From assembly GCF_946222835.1 (NCBI RefSeq), contig NZ_CAMIHD010000011.1, forward strand, positions 1 through 64,000: DNA of 64,000 nt, read 5' to 3'. Origin of the DNA: an uncultured Corynebacterium sp. (GTDB taxonomy: Bacteria > Actinomycetota > Actinomycetes > Mycobacteriales > Mycobacteriaceae). Positions within the stretch are counted from its first letter, which is position 1, and every line of letters begins with the position of its first letter. A program made the translations under genes and the position numbers. Below the pieces are notes generated by a model. The model did not search any database. It was not told where the DNA came from and saw nothing but the letters and a program-made list of their open reading frames with translations. Shown here piece after piece: positions 52,922 through 61,022 of this stretch.

Positions 52922-55605
52922 CTTCTTCTCGTTCTGCCCGCCGCATTGCCATCATTGGAGCTGGCCCGCGTGGCCTTTGGGCCGTCGAGGAACTCCTCGA
53001 GCGCGCCCGCATCCCCATCGATGTCACGGTCTTCGACCCGTATCCGGCCGGTGCAGGCGCTGTCTACCGCCCGCAGCAGCCGCCGCACTGGCGCCTCAAC
53101 GTCAACTGCGCCATCGTCACCACCGCCCACGATAATTTCAACGCTTGGCGCACCCGCCGCGGTGAAGACACCACCGATGCCTTCCCGCCGCGGGTCCAGG
53201 TGGGCCAATTCCTCGCCGATACCTGGTCCGCAGCAGTGCGCCGCGCGCCATCCCACGTTCGCATCCGGCACCTGCCGCACCGCGTGAGCGAAGTGAGCAG
53301 CGATGGAGAAGGTTTCGTGGTCGACGGTTCTCCCTTCGACGAGGTCCTAGTCTGTACCGGACACGACCATCTCCACGCTGGGTCTTTGGCCTACGAGGCT
53401 TCTTGCGTACCGGTCACCGGTCTTTACTTCGGTGCCGATCTTCCGAGCTCCGCACGGCGGATCGGCGTACGCGGTGCCGCCTTAAGCTTTATCGATGTGT
53501 GCCTGCTTTATGGCGATACCGCCGAGGTCATTTATCCGGTTAGCCGCAGCGGGCGTTTTATGGAGGTAAAGCCCTCTCCGGAGACACCGCTGCCGGAGGT
53601 TGCGACGCGGTGGCGGCAGGCCTGTGCGCATATCACTAACGCCGCAGACTTGCGCGAGATCCTCATCGGGGCCGCAGCCGAGTTCGGTGACTTCTCTAGG
53701 GGCGAGCTAGCAGCCGTTATTGATGGCCAGGATTTCACCGGCGATGCGGTCGCTGAGCTCGAGGCTTCCCTACGTGCGGCCGAAGGTACCGGTCCACTCA
53801 CCCCAGCCGCCGCCGTAGGCGCGGCGTTTCGTGGGGTATTCCAAGACTGCGTCGATTGGCACAAGGCACATGGCCCCATGCCCGGCTTCCGCGAGCTTTC
53901 ACGCACCCTTGAGCGCGTGGCTTTTGGTCCGCCACCGGTCACAGCCAAGCGCCTGCTCGAGCTGATCCACTCCGGTGTGGTGAATACCCACTACCTAGGC
54001 ACGCCTGAGCAGATAGATTCCTGGCGGGAGAATGGAGGCGTGGACCTGCTTATTGACGCCACCGTTGCTCCCCAAGCCACCCCCTCCCCCTTCCACGACG
54101 TTCCTGGCGTGGTGGAAATTGGCCGGATGAATGAGATCTCCCTGCCCGGCCATGACTCCCTTAACCGTTCCGTGCACGATGACATCCCCCGCTGGGCGGA
54201 GAAAAGTAGCAAACCCATGACCACCACTCCCGTAGAGCCACTACCAGTCCACGGCACCGTTCCCTTGCGCGCCCGGTGGGAACGGTGGATGCGTGAGCTC
54301 GTCGAAAACCCGCAGCACGTCAGCGCATTAACCTCGCGCTACGGTTCTCCGGTGAACGTGTTGAATCTCGCTCCGCTGCGCCACAATGCCCAAGAGCTGC
54401 TCGACGCGGGCGCTTCCCACGGCGTGGAGACTCAGGTGTTTTTCGCACGCAAGGCCAATAAGGCTCTGTGTTTTGTCGATGCTGCACGCAATGCCGGGCT
54501 CGGGGTGGATGTAGCCAGCGAGAACGAGCTCCGCCAAGTGCTCGACCGCGGTGTCGCCCCAGAGCGCATTATCCTCAGCGCCGCTGTCAAAACAAATGGC
54601 TTACTCCGCCTCGCGGTTTCGCGAGGCGTCACTATCTCTTGTGATTCTCGCGCCGAGTCCCGCCGCATCGCCGCCATTGCGAGGGATTTAGACACCATCG
54701 CCCACGTGGCACCACGCCTCGCTCCAGATCCAAACTCCCTACCTCCCACCCGCTTCGGGGAGAGGCTGCCGGCATGGCGGCAAGCCGAGTGGCCAAAGGA
54801 ACTTCGTGTTGTGGGCGTCCACGTGCACCTGCATGGCTATAGCGAAGCCGACCGTCGGACCGCCCTGGCAGAGGCAATTGCCTTGGTCGAGCACCTCCGC
54901 ACATTGGGCCAGCCCGCTAGTTTCATCGATATCGGCGGCGGAGTGCCCATGAGCTACCTGGACTCCCGCGAGCAGTGGAAGAATTACCTCGAGCGCATCG
55001 CCTCCCAACGCGCTGGTACCGGGGAACCCTTCACGTGGAAATCGGATCCGCTGTCCAATACTTACCCCTTCTGGCAGGAGCCGACGCGCGGTCAGTGGCT
55101 GGACCAGCTCCTTTCTGGCGAGGTCCCCGGTTACGGCACCGCTGGCAAGGAGCTGCGCAAGCGGAACATCGCCCTACATCTTGAGCCCGGCCGCAGCTTG
55201 CTCGACGGCTGTGGAGTCATCCTCACCGAGGTGAGCTTTCTCAAAGAACGCTCCGATGGCCTGCCCCTTATCGGCGTGGCGATGAATCGCACGCAGTGCC
55301 GGACCGCCGCAGATGACATCCTGCTCGACCCTCTCTTGGTACCTACGGCTGGGCCGGTAAAGGAAATCTCCCGTGAGCCACGCACCGGTTTTGTGGTGGG
55401 TGCCTACTGTATTGAAGACGAGGTTATCCTGCGCCGCGAACTAGACTTCCCAGCGGGCATTGCCGTAGGAGATACCCTCGCCATTCCCAACACCGCCGGA
55501 TATTTTATGCACATCCTAGAGTCTGCTTCGCATCAGATTCCCCTGGCTCGAAACGTCTACTACGACGGCGGCGAATGGGTGCCAGACGATATTGATGCCA
55601 CATAA
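52918..55605 (+). CDS. Fusion of FAD/NAD(P)-binding oxidoreductase and PLP-dependent decarboxylase
   Basis: One uninterrupted 895-residue frame with two enzymes. Residues 1 to about 425 are a FAD/NAD(P)-binding protein of the NAD_binding_9 type: the dinucleotide fold IAIIGAGPRGLWAVEELLE, YRPQQPPHWRLNVNC and the C-terminal DATVAPQATPSPF. Residues about 440-895 resemble diaminopimelate/ornithine decarboxylases of fold III, nearest to the Y4yA/SbnH group: PLP lysine Lys512 in FFARKANKA, HVHLHGY, DIGGGVPMSYL, EPGRSLLDGCG and the C-terminal NTAGYFMH. Met434 could once have been a separate start. With the SbnA-like partner it probably makes a diamine or modified amino acid. No NIS synthetase is nearby. 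Confidence 0.8.
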   Translation: MTSSRSARRIAIIGAGPRGLWAVEELLERARIPIDVTVFDPYPAGAGAVYRPQQPPHWRLNVNCAIVTTAHDNFNAWRTRRGEDTTDAFPPRVQVGQFLADTWSAAVRRAPSHVRIRHLPHRVSEVSSDGEGFVVDGSPFDEVLVCTGHDHLHAGSLAYEASCVPVTGLYFGADLPSSARRIGVRGAALSFIDVCLLYGDTAEVIYPVSRSGRFMEVKPSPETPLPEVATRWRQACAHITNAADLREILIGAAAEFGDFSRGELAAVIDGQDFTGDAVAELEASLRAAEGTGPLTPAAAVGAAFRGVFQDCVDWHKAHGPMPGFRELSRTLERVAFGPPPVTAKRLLELIHSGVVNTHYLGTPEQIDSWRENGGVDLLIDATVAPQATPSPFHDVPGVVEIGRMNEISLPGHDSLNRSVHDDIPRWAEKSSKPMTTTPVEPLPVHGTVPLRARWERWMRELVENPQHVSALTSRYGSPVNVLNLAPLRHNAQELLDAGASHGVETQVFFARKANKALCFVDAARNAGLGVDVASENELRQVLDRGVAPERIILSAAVKTNGLLRLAVSRGVTISCDSRAESRRIAAIARDLDTIAHVAPRLAPDPNSLPPTRFGERLPAWRQAEWPKELRVVGVHVHLHGYSEADRRTALAEAIALVEHLRTLGQPASFIDIGGGVPMSYLDSREQWKNYLERIASQRAGTGEPFTWKSDPLSNTYPFWQEPTRGQWLDQLLSGEVPGYGTAGKELRKRNIALHLEPGRSLLDGCGVILTEVSFLKERSDGLPLIGVAMNRTQCRTAADDILLDPLLVPTAGPVKEISREPRTGFVVGAYCIEDEVILRRELDFPAGIAVGDTLAIPNTAGYFMHILESASHQIPLARNVYYDGGEWVPDDIDAT

Positions 55606-55627
55606 CTACTAGTGGTCCAAGACATAG

Positions 55628-55662
55628 AAAAAGGGCTTCGAGGAATTGCCTCGAAGCCCTTT
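55628..55662. terminator. Bidirectional terminator between the fusion gene and rplA
   Basis: AAGGGCTTCGAGG and CCTCGAAGCCCTT form a 13-base stem with a 5-base loop, with A/T-runs on both sides. Convergent genes end 22 bases to the left and 28 bases to the right. Confidence 0.9.
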
Positions 55663-55690
55663 AGCCTTAAACGCAGTGCGTCAGAACTGC

Positions 55691-56395
55691 TTAAGCGGTG
55701 TAATCCTTGACCACGGAACCGTCAACCGGGATGCCCGGGCCGGAGGTGGTGGAGATGGTAGCGCGCTTGATGTAGATGCCCTTAGCGGAAGAAGGCTTCA
55801 GGCGCTGGATCTCATCCATGAGGGCGCCGTAGTTCTCAGCCAGCTTCTCAGCATCGAAGGAAGCCTTGCCAATGATGGCGTGCAGGTTAGCAGCCTTATC
55901 AACGCGGAAGGAGATCTTGCCGCCCTTTACCTCAGAGATTGCCTTAGCAACGTCTGCGGTAACGGTGCCGGTCTTCGGGTTCGGCATCAGACCACGTGGA
56001 CCCAAGACGCGGGCAACGCGGCCAACCTTGGCCATCTGATCCGGGGTAGCGATAGCAACGTCAAAGTCGATGTTGCCTTCGTTGATCTGCTCGATCAGTT
56101 CAGCGGTGCCAACGATATCAGCGCCTGCTTCCTGAGCGGCGGTAGCCTTCTCGCCTTCTGCGAAGACAGCAACGCGAACGTCCTTACCAGTGCCGTTAGG
56201 CAGGGAAACGGTGCCGCGAACCAGCTGGTCAGCCTTGCGCGGGTCAACGCCCAGGCGGAAGACGACGTCAACGGTAGCGTCGAAGTTCTTGGAGGAGGTC
56301 TCCTTGGCCAGCTTGGTGGCCTCGATCGGACGGTACAGGCGGGACTTATCTACCAGTTCCGCAGCGGCCTTATAAGCCTTAGACTTGGTGCTCAT
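55691..56395 (-). CDS. rplA: 50S ribosomal protein L1
   Basis: L1 forms the mobile L1 stalk and helps release deacylated tRNA; it represses its own operon in many bacteria. The 234-residue protein contains EVVFRLGVDPRKADQLVRG-type region and GRVLGPRGLMPNPKTGTVT, the L1 signature. It follows rplK by 68 bases. Confidence 0.97.
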   Translation of the reverse strand: MSTKSKAYKAAAELVDKSRLYRPIEATKLAKETSSKNFDATVDVVFRLGVDPRKADQLVRGTVSLPNGTGKDVRVAVFAEGEKATAAQEAGADIVGTAELIEQINEGNIDFDVAIATPDQMAKVGRVARVLGPRGLMPNPKTGTVTADVAKAISEVKGGKISFRVDKAANLHAIIGKASFDAEKLAENYGALMDEIQRLKPSSAKGIYIKRATISTTSGPGIPVDGSVVKDYTA

Positions 56396-56463
56396 TTAAC
56401 AATTCCTTTTCTGGATTGGTGTGGTGTTCGGCGGGCCGTAGCTGGCCCTACCACATAAAGTTT

Positions 56464-56907
56464 TTACTTCTCCGGTGCGCCATCAACGGTGATGCCCATG
56501 GAGCGGGCGGTACCGGCGATGATGCGGGCGCCGTTCTCGATGTCACGTGCGTTCAGGTCCGCAAACTTGGTCTCTGCGATTTCCTTGCACTGATCCCAAG
56601 ACACAGAGCCGACCTTGTCGGTGTGTGGGACGCCGGAGCCCTTCTTGATGCCAGCGGCCTTGAGCAGCAGCTTAGCTGCCGGCGGGGTCTTCAGCTTGAA
56701 GTCGAAGGAACGGTCCTCGTAGACGGTGATCTCAACCGGAACCACGTTGCCACGCTGGTTCTCGGTAGCGGCGTTATAAGCCTTGCAGAATTCCATGATG
56801 TTGACGCCGTGGGCACCCAGTGCCGGGCCAACTGGCGGTGCCGGGTTAGCAGCGCCTGCCTCGATCTGCAGCTTGATGAAGCCAGATACCTTCTTCTTAG
56901 GAGCCAT
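56464..56907 (-). CDS. rplK: 50S ribosomal protein L11
   Basis: L11 builds the GTPase-associated centre and is needed for RelA-type stringent control. I take the ATG at 56907 (MAPKKKVSGFIKLQIEAG), with GAGG upstream, giving 147 residues. The proline-rich PAPPVGPALGAHGVNIMEF loop, where thiostrepton acts, is intact. Confidence 0.97.
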   Translation of the reverse strand: MAPKKKVSGFIKLQIEAGAANPAPPVGPALGAHGVNIMEFCKAYNAATENQRGNVVPVEITVYEDRSFDFKLKTPPAAKLLLKAAGIKKGSGVPHTDKVGSVSWDQCKEIAETKFADLNARDIENGARIIAGTARSMGITVDGAPEK

Positions 56908-57028
56908 CGAATTACCTCTTTCCTGTGTTACCGGGATAGCCGCCACGATGAATAACGGGATCCCGTCCGGATGCTCACCTTCAGTGGGCCACCGGAGGAT
57001 GAAACGTTTTTCTTATACGCACGCCAAA

Positions 57029-57063
57029 GGCGCACGGCGTTCCAGTTTAGAACACCGTGCGCC
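57029..57063 (-). terminator. Terminator-like hairpin after nusG
   Basis: GGCGCACGG.GTTC pairs with GAAC.CCGTGCGCC around a 7-base loop, 17 bases past the nusG stop. Only TTT follows, so it may be partial. The rplK promoter and leader must lie between 56908 and 57028. Confidence 0.6.
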
Positions 57064-57079
57064 CTGCACAAAATCACTT

Positions 57080-58006
57080 TTAGGAGATGCGCTCGATCTC
57101 GGTCGGCGACAGCTCCACTGGGGTTTCGCGGCCGAAGATGGACACCAGGCCCTGCATCTTGCCGGTCTCCGGGTCGATCTCGGAGATGGTGGCGGATACG
57201 GCAGCCAGCGGGCCGGACAGGATGGTCACTGCCTCGCCCACCTCGAAGTCGTGCGCGTACTTCTTGGCCACTTCCTTCTCCGGCATATCCACGACCTGCT
57301 CGCCTTCTGCCTGGTTTGGTGCGGCATCGCCCTTGGTGGACGGTGCCTCGTTTGGCATCAGGAACTTAGCCACATCGCGGGTCTTCACTGGGGTGGCATT
57401 GCCTTCGTTGCCCACGAAAGAGGTCACGCCGGGGGTTTCGCGGATGACGGACCATGCGGCGTCGTTAAGCTCAGCGCGAACCAGGACGTAGCCCGGCAGA
57501 AGCTTGCGCTTCACAATCTTCTTCTTGCCGTCTTTGTTCTCGAGCACCTGCTCGATGGGAACAACGACCTCGAAGATGGAATCTTCCACCTCGAGGGTCT
57601 GGGCACGCATATCCAGGTTGGTCTTCACCTTGTTTTCATAGCCGGAGTAGCACTGGATGATGTACCACTGGCCCGGCTGCTTCTTCAGCTCGCGGGTGAA
57701 GGCCCGCAGGCGCTTACGGTAGGCGGCATCCTCAGACTCTTCCTCGCCGGATTCTGCGGCTGCGCCCTCAGCGTCGGCTGCAGCTGCTGGCTCTGCCGGC
57801 GCCTCTGCCTCGGCCGCCTCCGCAGACTCGCCCTCAGCCGCGGAGGAACCTGCCGCTTGTTCAGCTGCCGGAGCGGCGGCGGAGGTGTCCTCCTGCTGGG
57901 CCTCTTCTACGGAGCTGGCGTGCTCTGCGGCCTGCTCCTGCACGTTGGACTGCATGGCCTCCTCCAGGGAGGTGCCTACGGTTTCGACGTTATTCTCGTC
58001 GCTCAT
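57080..58006 (-). CDS. nusG: Transcription termination/antitermination factor NusG
   Basis: NusG binds RNA polymerase and links it with Rho or ribosomal protein S10. The 308-residue product has an unusually long Ala/Glu-rich acidic N-terminal extension (about 100 residues), then the NGN domain (QWYIIQCYSGYENKVKTNLD, about 122-141), and a C-terminal KOW domain (FEVGEAVTILSGPLAAVSAT). Actinobacterial NusG proteins are known to carry acidic extensions; this one is at the long end. A linker with PNEAPSTKGDAAPNQAEGEQ precedes KOW. Confidence 0.96.
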   Translation of the reverse strand: MSDENNVETVGTSLEEAMQSNVQEQAAEHASSVEEAQQEDTSAAAPAAEQAAGSSAAEGESAEAAEAEAPAEPAAAADAEGAAAESGEEESEDAAYRKRLRAFTRELKKQPGQWYIIQCYSGYENKVKTNLDMRAQTLEVEDSIFEVVVPIEQVLENKDGKKKIVKRKLLPGYVLVRAELNDAAWSVIRETPGVTSFVGNEGNATPVKTRDVAKFLMPNEAPSTKGDAAPNQAEGEQVVDMPEKEVAKKYAHDFEVGEAVTILSGPLAAVSATISEIDPETGKMQGLVSIFGRETPVELSPTEIERIS

Positions 58007-58069
58007 GATTCTTACTCCAAAATTCCTCGGCGCGTTGTGTAGGACCAGCCTACCCGCCCGCGTATGGGC

Positions 58070-58109
58070 AAAAAGTATCCCGCCGTTCCTTCAGCGGAAA
58101 CAGCGGGAT
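58070..58109 (-). terminator. Terminator or attenuator between secE and nusG
   Basis: ATCCCGC pairs with GCGGGAT, with an inner GTT.CC/GGAAC, followed by ACTTTTTG on the minus strand. It lies about 25 bases after secE, implying a separate or attenuated nusG transcript. Confidence 0.7.
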
Positions 58110-58131
58110 AAAAGATTATGTGGCTATCTTA

Positions 58132-58464
58132 CTAATCAGAGAGGACCTGCTCAACTCCGAGACCGGTCAGCGTATCAACGCCCCACACCAGAGCGGTCAG
58201 CACGATGAGGAACGCAAAGGTGATGAGGGTGTACTGCAGCATTTCCTTCGCGGTAGGCCACACCACCTTCTTCAATTCAGATGCCACCTCGCCGGGGAAG
58301 GCAGCTACCCCGCCGCCTGGGGTGGAATCGTGGTTTTTATCCTCTACGCGGACGACGTGCTTATCGGCGTAGTCCGCGGAGGACGTGGTAGCCGCACCAG
58401 AGAGCTGACGCTTACCGGTCGGGCGCGGTGCACCCGAATTCTTCGGCTGCTGCTCATCGCTCAC
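58132..58464 (-). CDS. secE: Preprotein translocase subunit SecE
   Basis: SecE stabilises SecY in the protein-export channel. The GTG at 58464, six bases after GGAGGG, gives 110 residues. A polar N-terminus leads to the conserved amphipathic segment ELKKVVWPTAKEMLQYTLIT and one membrane helix (FAFLIVLTALVWGVDTLTGL). The longer in-frame extension to 58632 runs through the promoter and is rejected. Confidence 0.95.
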   Translation of the reverse strand: MSDEQQPKNSGAPRPTGKRQLSGAATTSSADYADKHVVRVEDKNHDSTPGGGVAAFPGEVASELKKVVWPTAKEMLQYTLITFAFLIVLTALVWGVDTLTGLGVEQVLSD

Positions 58465-58523
58465 AGCTAACCCTCCTTGGGAACTAAATCTAATAGGACG
58501 CTTAACGCGCACCTCCATAACTT

Positions 58524-58529
58524 TGTCAA
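58524..58529 (-). promoter_or_regulatory. -35-like element of secE
   Basis: TTGACA is perfect on the minus strand; the best -10 partner (GTTAAG or TTAAGC at 17-18 bases) is weak. It lies 60 bases before the secE start. Confidence 0.35.
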
Positions 58530-58635
58530 CCCTAGCAAAGCTTGCACGGCATGAAAAGCTGACCACGGCATTTGCAGGACGTGGCCTTGAATACATGTGG
58601 GCGAGCCGAACTCGGCTAAGAAAATACGGCATGAA

Positions 58636-58670
58636 GAAGCCCCGCCACCTGATGTCAGATGACGGGGCTT
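58636..58670 (-). terminator. Terminator after tRNA-Trp
   Basis: AAGCCCCG and CGGGGCTT form an 8-base stem on the minus strand, followed by CTTCTTC. It would end the tRNA transcript before secE. Confidence 0.65.
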
Positions 58671-58676
58671 AGCCTG

Positions 58677-58749
58677 CAGGGGCGACAGGACTCGAACCTG
58701 CAACCTACGGTTTTGGAGACCGTTGCGCTACCAATTGCGCCACGCCCCT
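58677..58749 (-). tRNA. tRNA-Trp (anticodon CCA)
   Basis: The minus strand folds as a 73-base cloverleaf: acceptor AGGGGCG/CGCCCCT, anticodon loop CTCCAAA with CCA, and T-arm GCAGGTTCGAGTCCTGT. CCA is not encoded. The position upstream of secE-nusG is common in actinobacteria. Confidence 0.95.
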
Positions 58750-58856
58750 ATTCTTTTATCTCTTGATGCCAAAGCATCAAGCGTTGAAGACCTTACCAGA
58801 GCCGTAGTTCCAATCCGAAACTAGGTGGGATGCTTAAAGCCCTCAGCGCGGTAATA

Positions 58857-58880
58857 AAAAAGCGCCCCGCGGGCGCCTTT
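58857..58880 (-). terminator. Terminator after tRNA-Met
   Basis: GGCGCCCGCGGGGCGC, a self-complementary GC-rich stem, is followed by TTTTTT on the minus strand. Confidence 0.8.
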
Positions 58881-58889
58881 CTTTCCCGG

Positions 58890-58961
58890 TAGCGATGGCG
58901 AGAATTGAACTCGCGACACAGCGATTATGAGTCGCTTGCTCTACCACTGAGCTACACCGCC
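58890..58961 (-). tRNA. tRNA-Met (anticodon CAT), elongator type
   Basis: A 72-base cloverleaf on the minus strand: acceptor GGCGGTG/CATCGCT with two G-U pairs, D-arm GTAGCTCAGTGGTAGAGC, anticodon loop CTCATAA and T-arm GCGAGTTCAATTCTCGC. The first base pair is G-U, unlike the 1-72 mismatch of initiator tRNA, so elongator Met is more likely. A lysidine-modified Ile tRNA also shows CAT and is a remote alternative. Confidence 0.9.
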
Positions 58962-59001
58962 ATATTCACCTTGGGGAATTTCTTCCTCCAAACATGAATG
59001 G

Positions 59002-59074
59002 AGCCCCCTGACAGAATCGAACTGTCGACCTTTTCCTTACCATGGAAACGCTCTGCCGACTGAGCTAAGGGGGC
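59002..59074 (-). tRNA. tRNA-Thr (anticodon GGT)
   Basis: A 73-base cloverleaf on the minus strand: acceptor GCCCCCT/AGGGGGC, D-arm TAGCTCAGTCGGCAGAGC, anticodon stem TTTCC/GGAAA with loop ATGGTAA and T-arm GACAGTTCGATTCTGTC. Confidence 0.95.
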
Positions 59075-59131
59075 ACATCCTAGCGTTGAACACATCGCTA
59101 TTTCGTTGTGCTCTCCGTTGCGGACTCCAAT

Positions 59132-59161
59132 AATCTAACCTGCTTTAAACGTTTTATACAA
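59132..59161 (-). promoter_or_regulatory. Putative promoter of the tRNA genes
   Basis: TTGTAT and TAGATT with an 18-base spacer on the minus strand, about 58 bases before tRNA-Thr. The -35 is the same hexamer as proposed for rpsL. Confidence 0.5.
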
Positions 59162-59215
59162 ATCGCCACGTCAGAGCATAAAAATACGCGTCTTTTGCAA
59201 CACCTTTTTACGCCT

Positions 59216-59231
59216 TTCAAGTGTGCTTGAA
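59216..59231. promoter_or_regulatory. Inverted repeat at the start of the DeoR/SorC regulator gene
   Basis: TTCAAG and CTTGAA flank TGTG, ending on the A of the ATG at 59231. This is a plausible autoregulatory operator for the regulator encoded here. Confidence 0.45.
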
Positions 59232-60178
59232 TGAAAGACATGTTGGATCACAAGGATGGCCAATCCATCGACGCCGCGAAGTTGTACTACAACTCCGGCT
59301 TTTCGCAGGCTGAGGTTGCCCGCCATCTTGGCGTTTCCCGGCCGACGGTATCCAAGTTGCTCAGTCATGCCTCCGCGCGCGGCTTTGTCACCATCATCAT
59401 TAACGATCCGCGCGAACAATCCGATGAGTTGGTAAATCAATTGCGCCAGCGCTTTGCGCTTGCCGACGCCCGCGTGACCACCACCCCACCCGGCGGGTCC
59501 ACCCTGGCAGACCTTGGCAGCGCTGGGGCCAGCCTGTTGGAAGAGCTCATCACCGATGGCACCAGCATCGGCCTGTCCTGGGGCGAGACAATGTCCGCTG
59601 TCGCCTCACACCTTCGCCGGCAGCCGCTTGAAGGCGTAGAGATTGTGCAACTCAAAGGCGGCCACTCGCATACGCAGCGATCCACCAAAGACCTCTACAC
59701 AATGCAGGCCTTTGCCCACGCCTTCAATGCCCAGGCCCACCTCTTGCCACTGCCGGTCATTTTCGACTCCACCGAGGCCAAAAAGTGGGTGGAGCGCGAT
59801 AGGCATATTAGTCAGATTTTGGAAAAGGGGGCTTCGGTAAGCGTGGCCGTCTTCACCATGGGCTCGGCTGAGCGGGAGTCTTTGGCCTTCAATCTTGGTT
59901 ATCTCAGCGCGGCCGAAGAACAACAAATTGCGGACAACGCCGTAGGCGATGTGTGCTCACGCTTCTTCGATGCCCGCGGGAAGGTGGCCTGTCCGGCCGT
60001 GGACGCACGCACCGTGGGTATTAGCCTCGAGGACCTCGCCGCCCGCCCTACCCGCGTGTTGGTGGCCGGCGGCACCCATAAGGCGCGTGCTATGTGGGTA
60101 GCACTGCGCAAGGGATTGGTCACCCATTTGGTTACGGATCAGGCCACCGCACGCAAGCTCGTGGACTGGTCCGAGTGA
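59231..60178 (+). CDS. SorC/DeoR-family transcriptional regulator of deoxyribonucleoside genes
   Basis: A 315-residue regulator with an N-terminal helix-turn-helix (AAKLYYNSGFSQAEVARHLG followed by VSRPTVSKLL) and a C-terminal sugar-phosphate-binding domain of the SorC type (GTSIGLSWGETMSAVASHLR; VLVAGGTHKARAMWVALRKG). B. subtilis DeoR has the same architecture and senses deoxyribose-5-phosphate. Its place before deoD, a transporter and deoC supports repression of that operon. ATG at 59240 is an alternative start. Confidence 0.88.
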   Translation: MKDMLDHKDGQSIDAAKLYYNSGFSQAEVARHLGVSRPTVSKLLSHASARGFVTIIINDPREQSDELVNQLRQRFALADARVTTTPPGGSTLADLGSAGASLLEELITDGTSIGLSWGETMSAVASHLRRQPLEGVEIVQLKGGHSHTQRSTKDLYTMQAFAHAFNAQAHLLPLPVIFDSTEAKKWVERDRHISQILEKGASVSVAVFTMGSAERESLAFNLGYLSAAEEQQIADNAVGDVCSRFFDARGKVACPAVDARTVGISLEDLAARPTRVLVAGGTHKARAMWVALRKGLVTHLVTDQATARKLVDWSE

Positions 60179-60197
60179 TGTTCTTCATAGTTGTTGA

Positions 60198-60244
60198 ACA
60201 ATTGTAAATTGGGTCATTGACATGGGTTCCTGCGGGGTTAAGCT
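60198..60244 (+). promoter_or_regulatory. Operator and promoter of the deoD operon
   Basis: TTGACA (60217-60222) and TAAGCT (60239-60244) are 16 bases apart. Just upstream lies TTGAACAATTG with the palindrome ACAATTGT (60198-60205), similar to the ATTGAACAA half-site known for B. subtilis DeoR. Confidence 0.6.
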
Positions 60245-60281
60245 AGGTGTGTAAATCACCCCCACACCGAGGAGCGAAGCT

Positions 60282-61007
60282 ATGTCCGCTACCGATATTT
60301 CCACCCCACACATCAACCCGCAGGGCGCGCCCATTGCGGAAACCATCTTGCTACCCGGCGACCCACTACGCGCACAATTCATCGCCGAAAACTTCCTGGA
60401 AGATACCGTCCAGTTCAACGGCGTACGCAATATGCTGGGGTTTACCGGCACCTATAACGGCAAACCCATTTCGGTCATGGGAACCGGCATGGGCATTCCC
60501 TCCATCGGCATCTACTCCTGGGAGCTCATCCACAACTACGGCGTAAAGAAGCTCATCCGCGTCGGCTCCATCGGCGCTATGCAAGAAGACATTGAGCTGC
60601 ACGATGTCATCGTTGCGTCCTCTGCCTCCACCGATTCCAACTTCCTGTCGCAGTATGACCTGCCAGGTACTTACGCCCCCACCGCATCGTGGAAGCTGCT
60701 TAAAGCGTTGGTCGATGAATCTGAGAAGCAGAACCAGCACATTCACGTGGGCAATATCTTGAGCTCGGACATCTTCTACAACATGGATCAGACCGTGAAT
60801 GACCGTTGGGCACGCATGGGCGTACTCGGCGTCGAGATGGAATCCGCGGCCCTCTATGCCACCGCCGCCGAGGCCGGTGTCGACGCCTTGGGCCTATTCA
60901 CTGTCTCTGACAACATCGTCACCGGCAAGCAGCTTTCCGCTGAAGACCGCCAGACCGCCTTCCGCACCATGGTGGAGCTTGCTCTGCCCCTCAACGCGCT
61001 GGACTAA
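60282..61007 (+). CDS. deoD: Purine-nucleoside phosphorylase (DeoD type)
   Basis: A hexameric-type PNP of 241 residues that splits purine (deoxy)nucleosides with phosphate into base and (deoxy)ribose-1-phosphate. LLPGDPLRAQFIAENFLED binds phosphate; GMGIPSIGIYSWEL, RVGSIGAM and GVEMESAALY are family motifs, the last including the nucleoside-binding Glu-Met-Glu. SDNIVTG holds the catalytic Asp. GAGGAG precedes the ATG. It is first in the catabolic operon. Confidence 0.96.
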   Translation: MSATDISTPHINPQGAPIAETILLPGDPLRAQFIAENFLEDTVQFNGVRNMLGFTGTYNGKPISVMGTGMGIPSIGIYSWELIHNYGVKKLIRVGSIGAMQEDIELHDVIVASSASTDSNFLSQYDLPGTYAPTASWKLLKALVDESEKQNQHIHVGNILSSDIFYNMDQTVNDRWARMGVLGVEMESAALYATAAEAGVDALGLFTVSDNIVTGKQLSAEDRQTAFRTMVELALPLNALD

Positions 61008-61022
61008 AAGGACCCCGCCGCC

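Noticed and set aside
58465..58632. N-terminal extension of secE
   Set aside because: It would include the promoter region and a ribosome binding site; GTG at 58464 is well placed.
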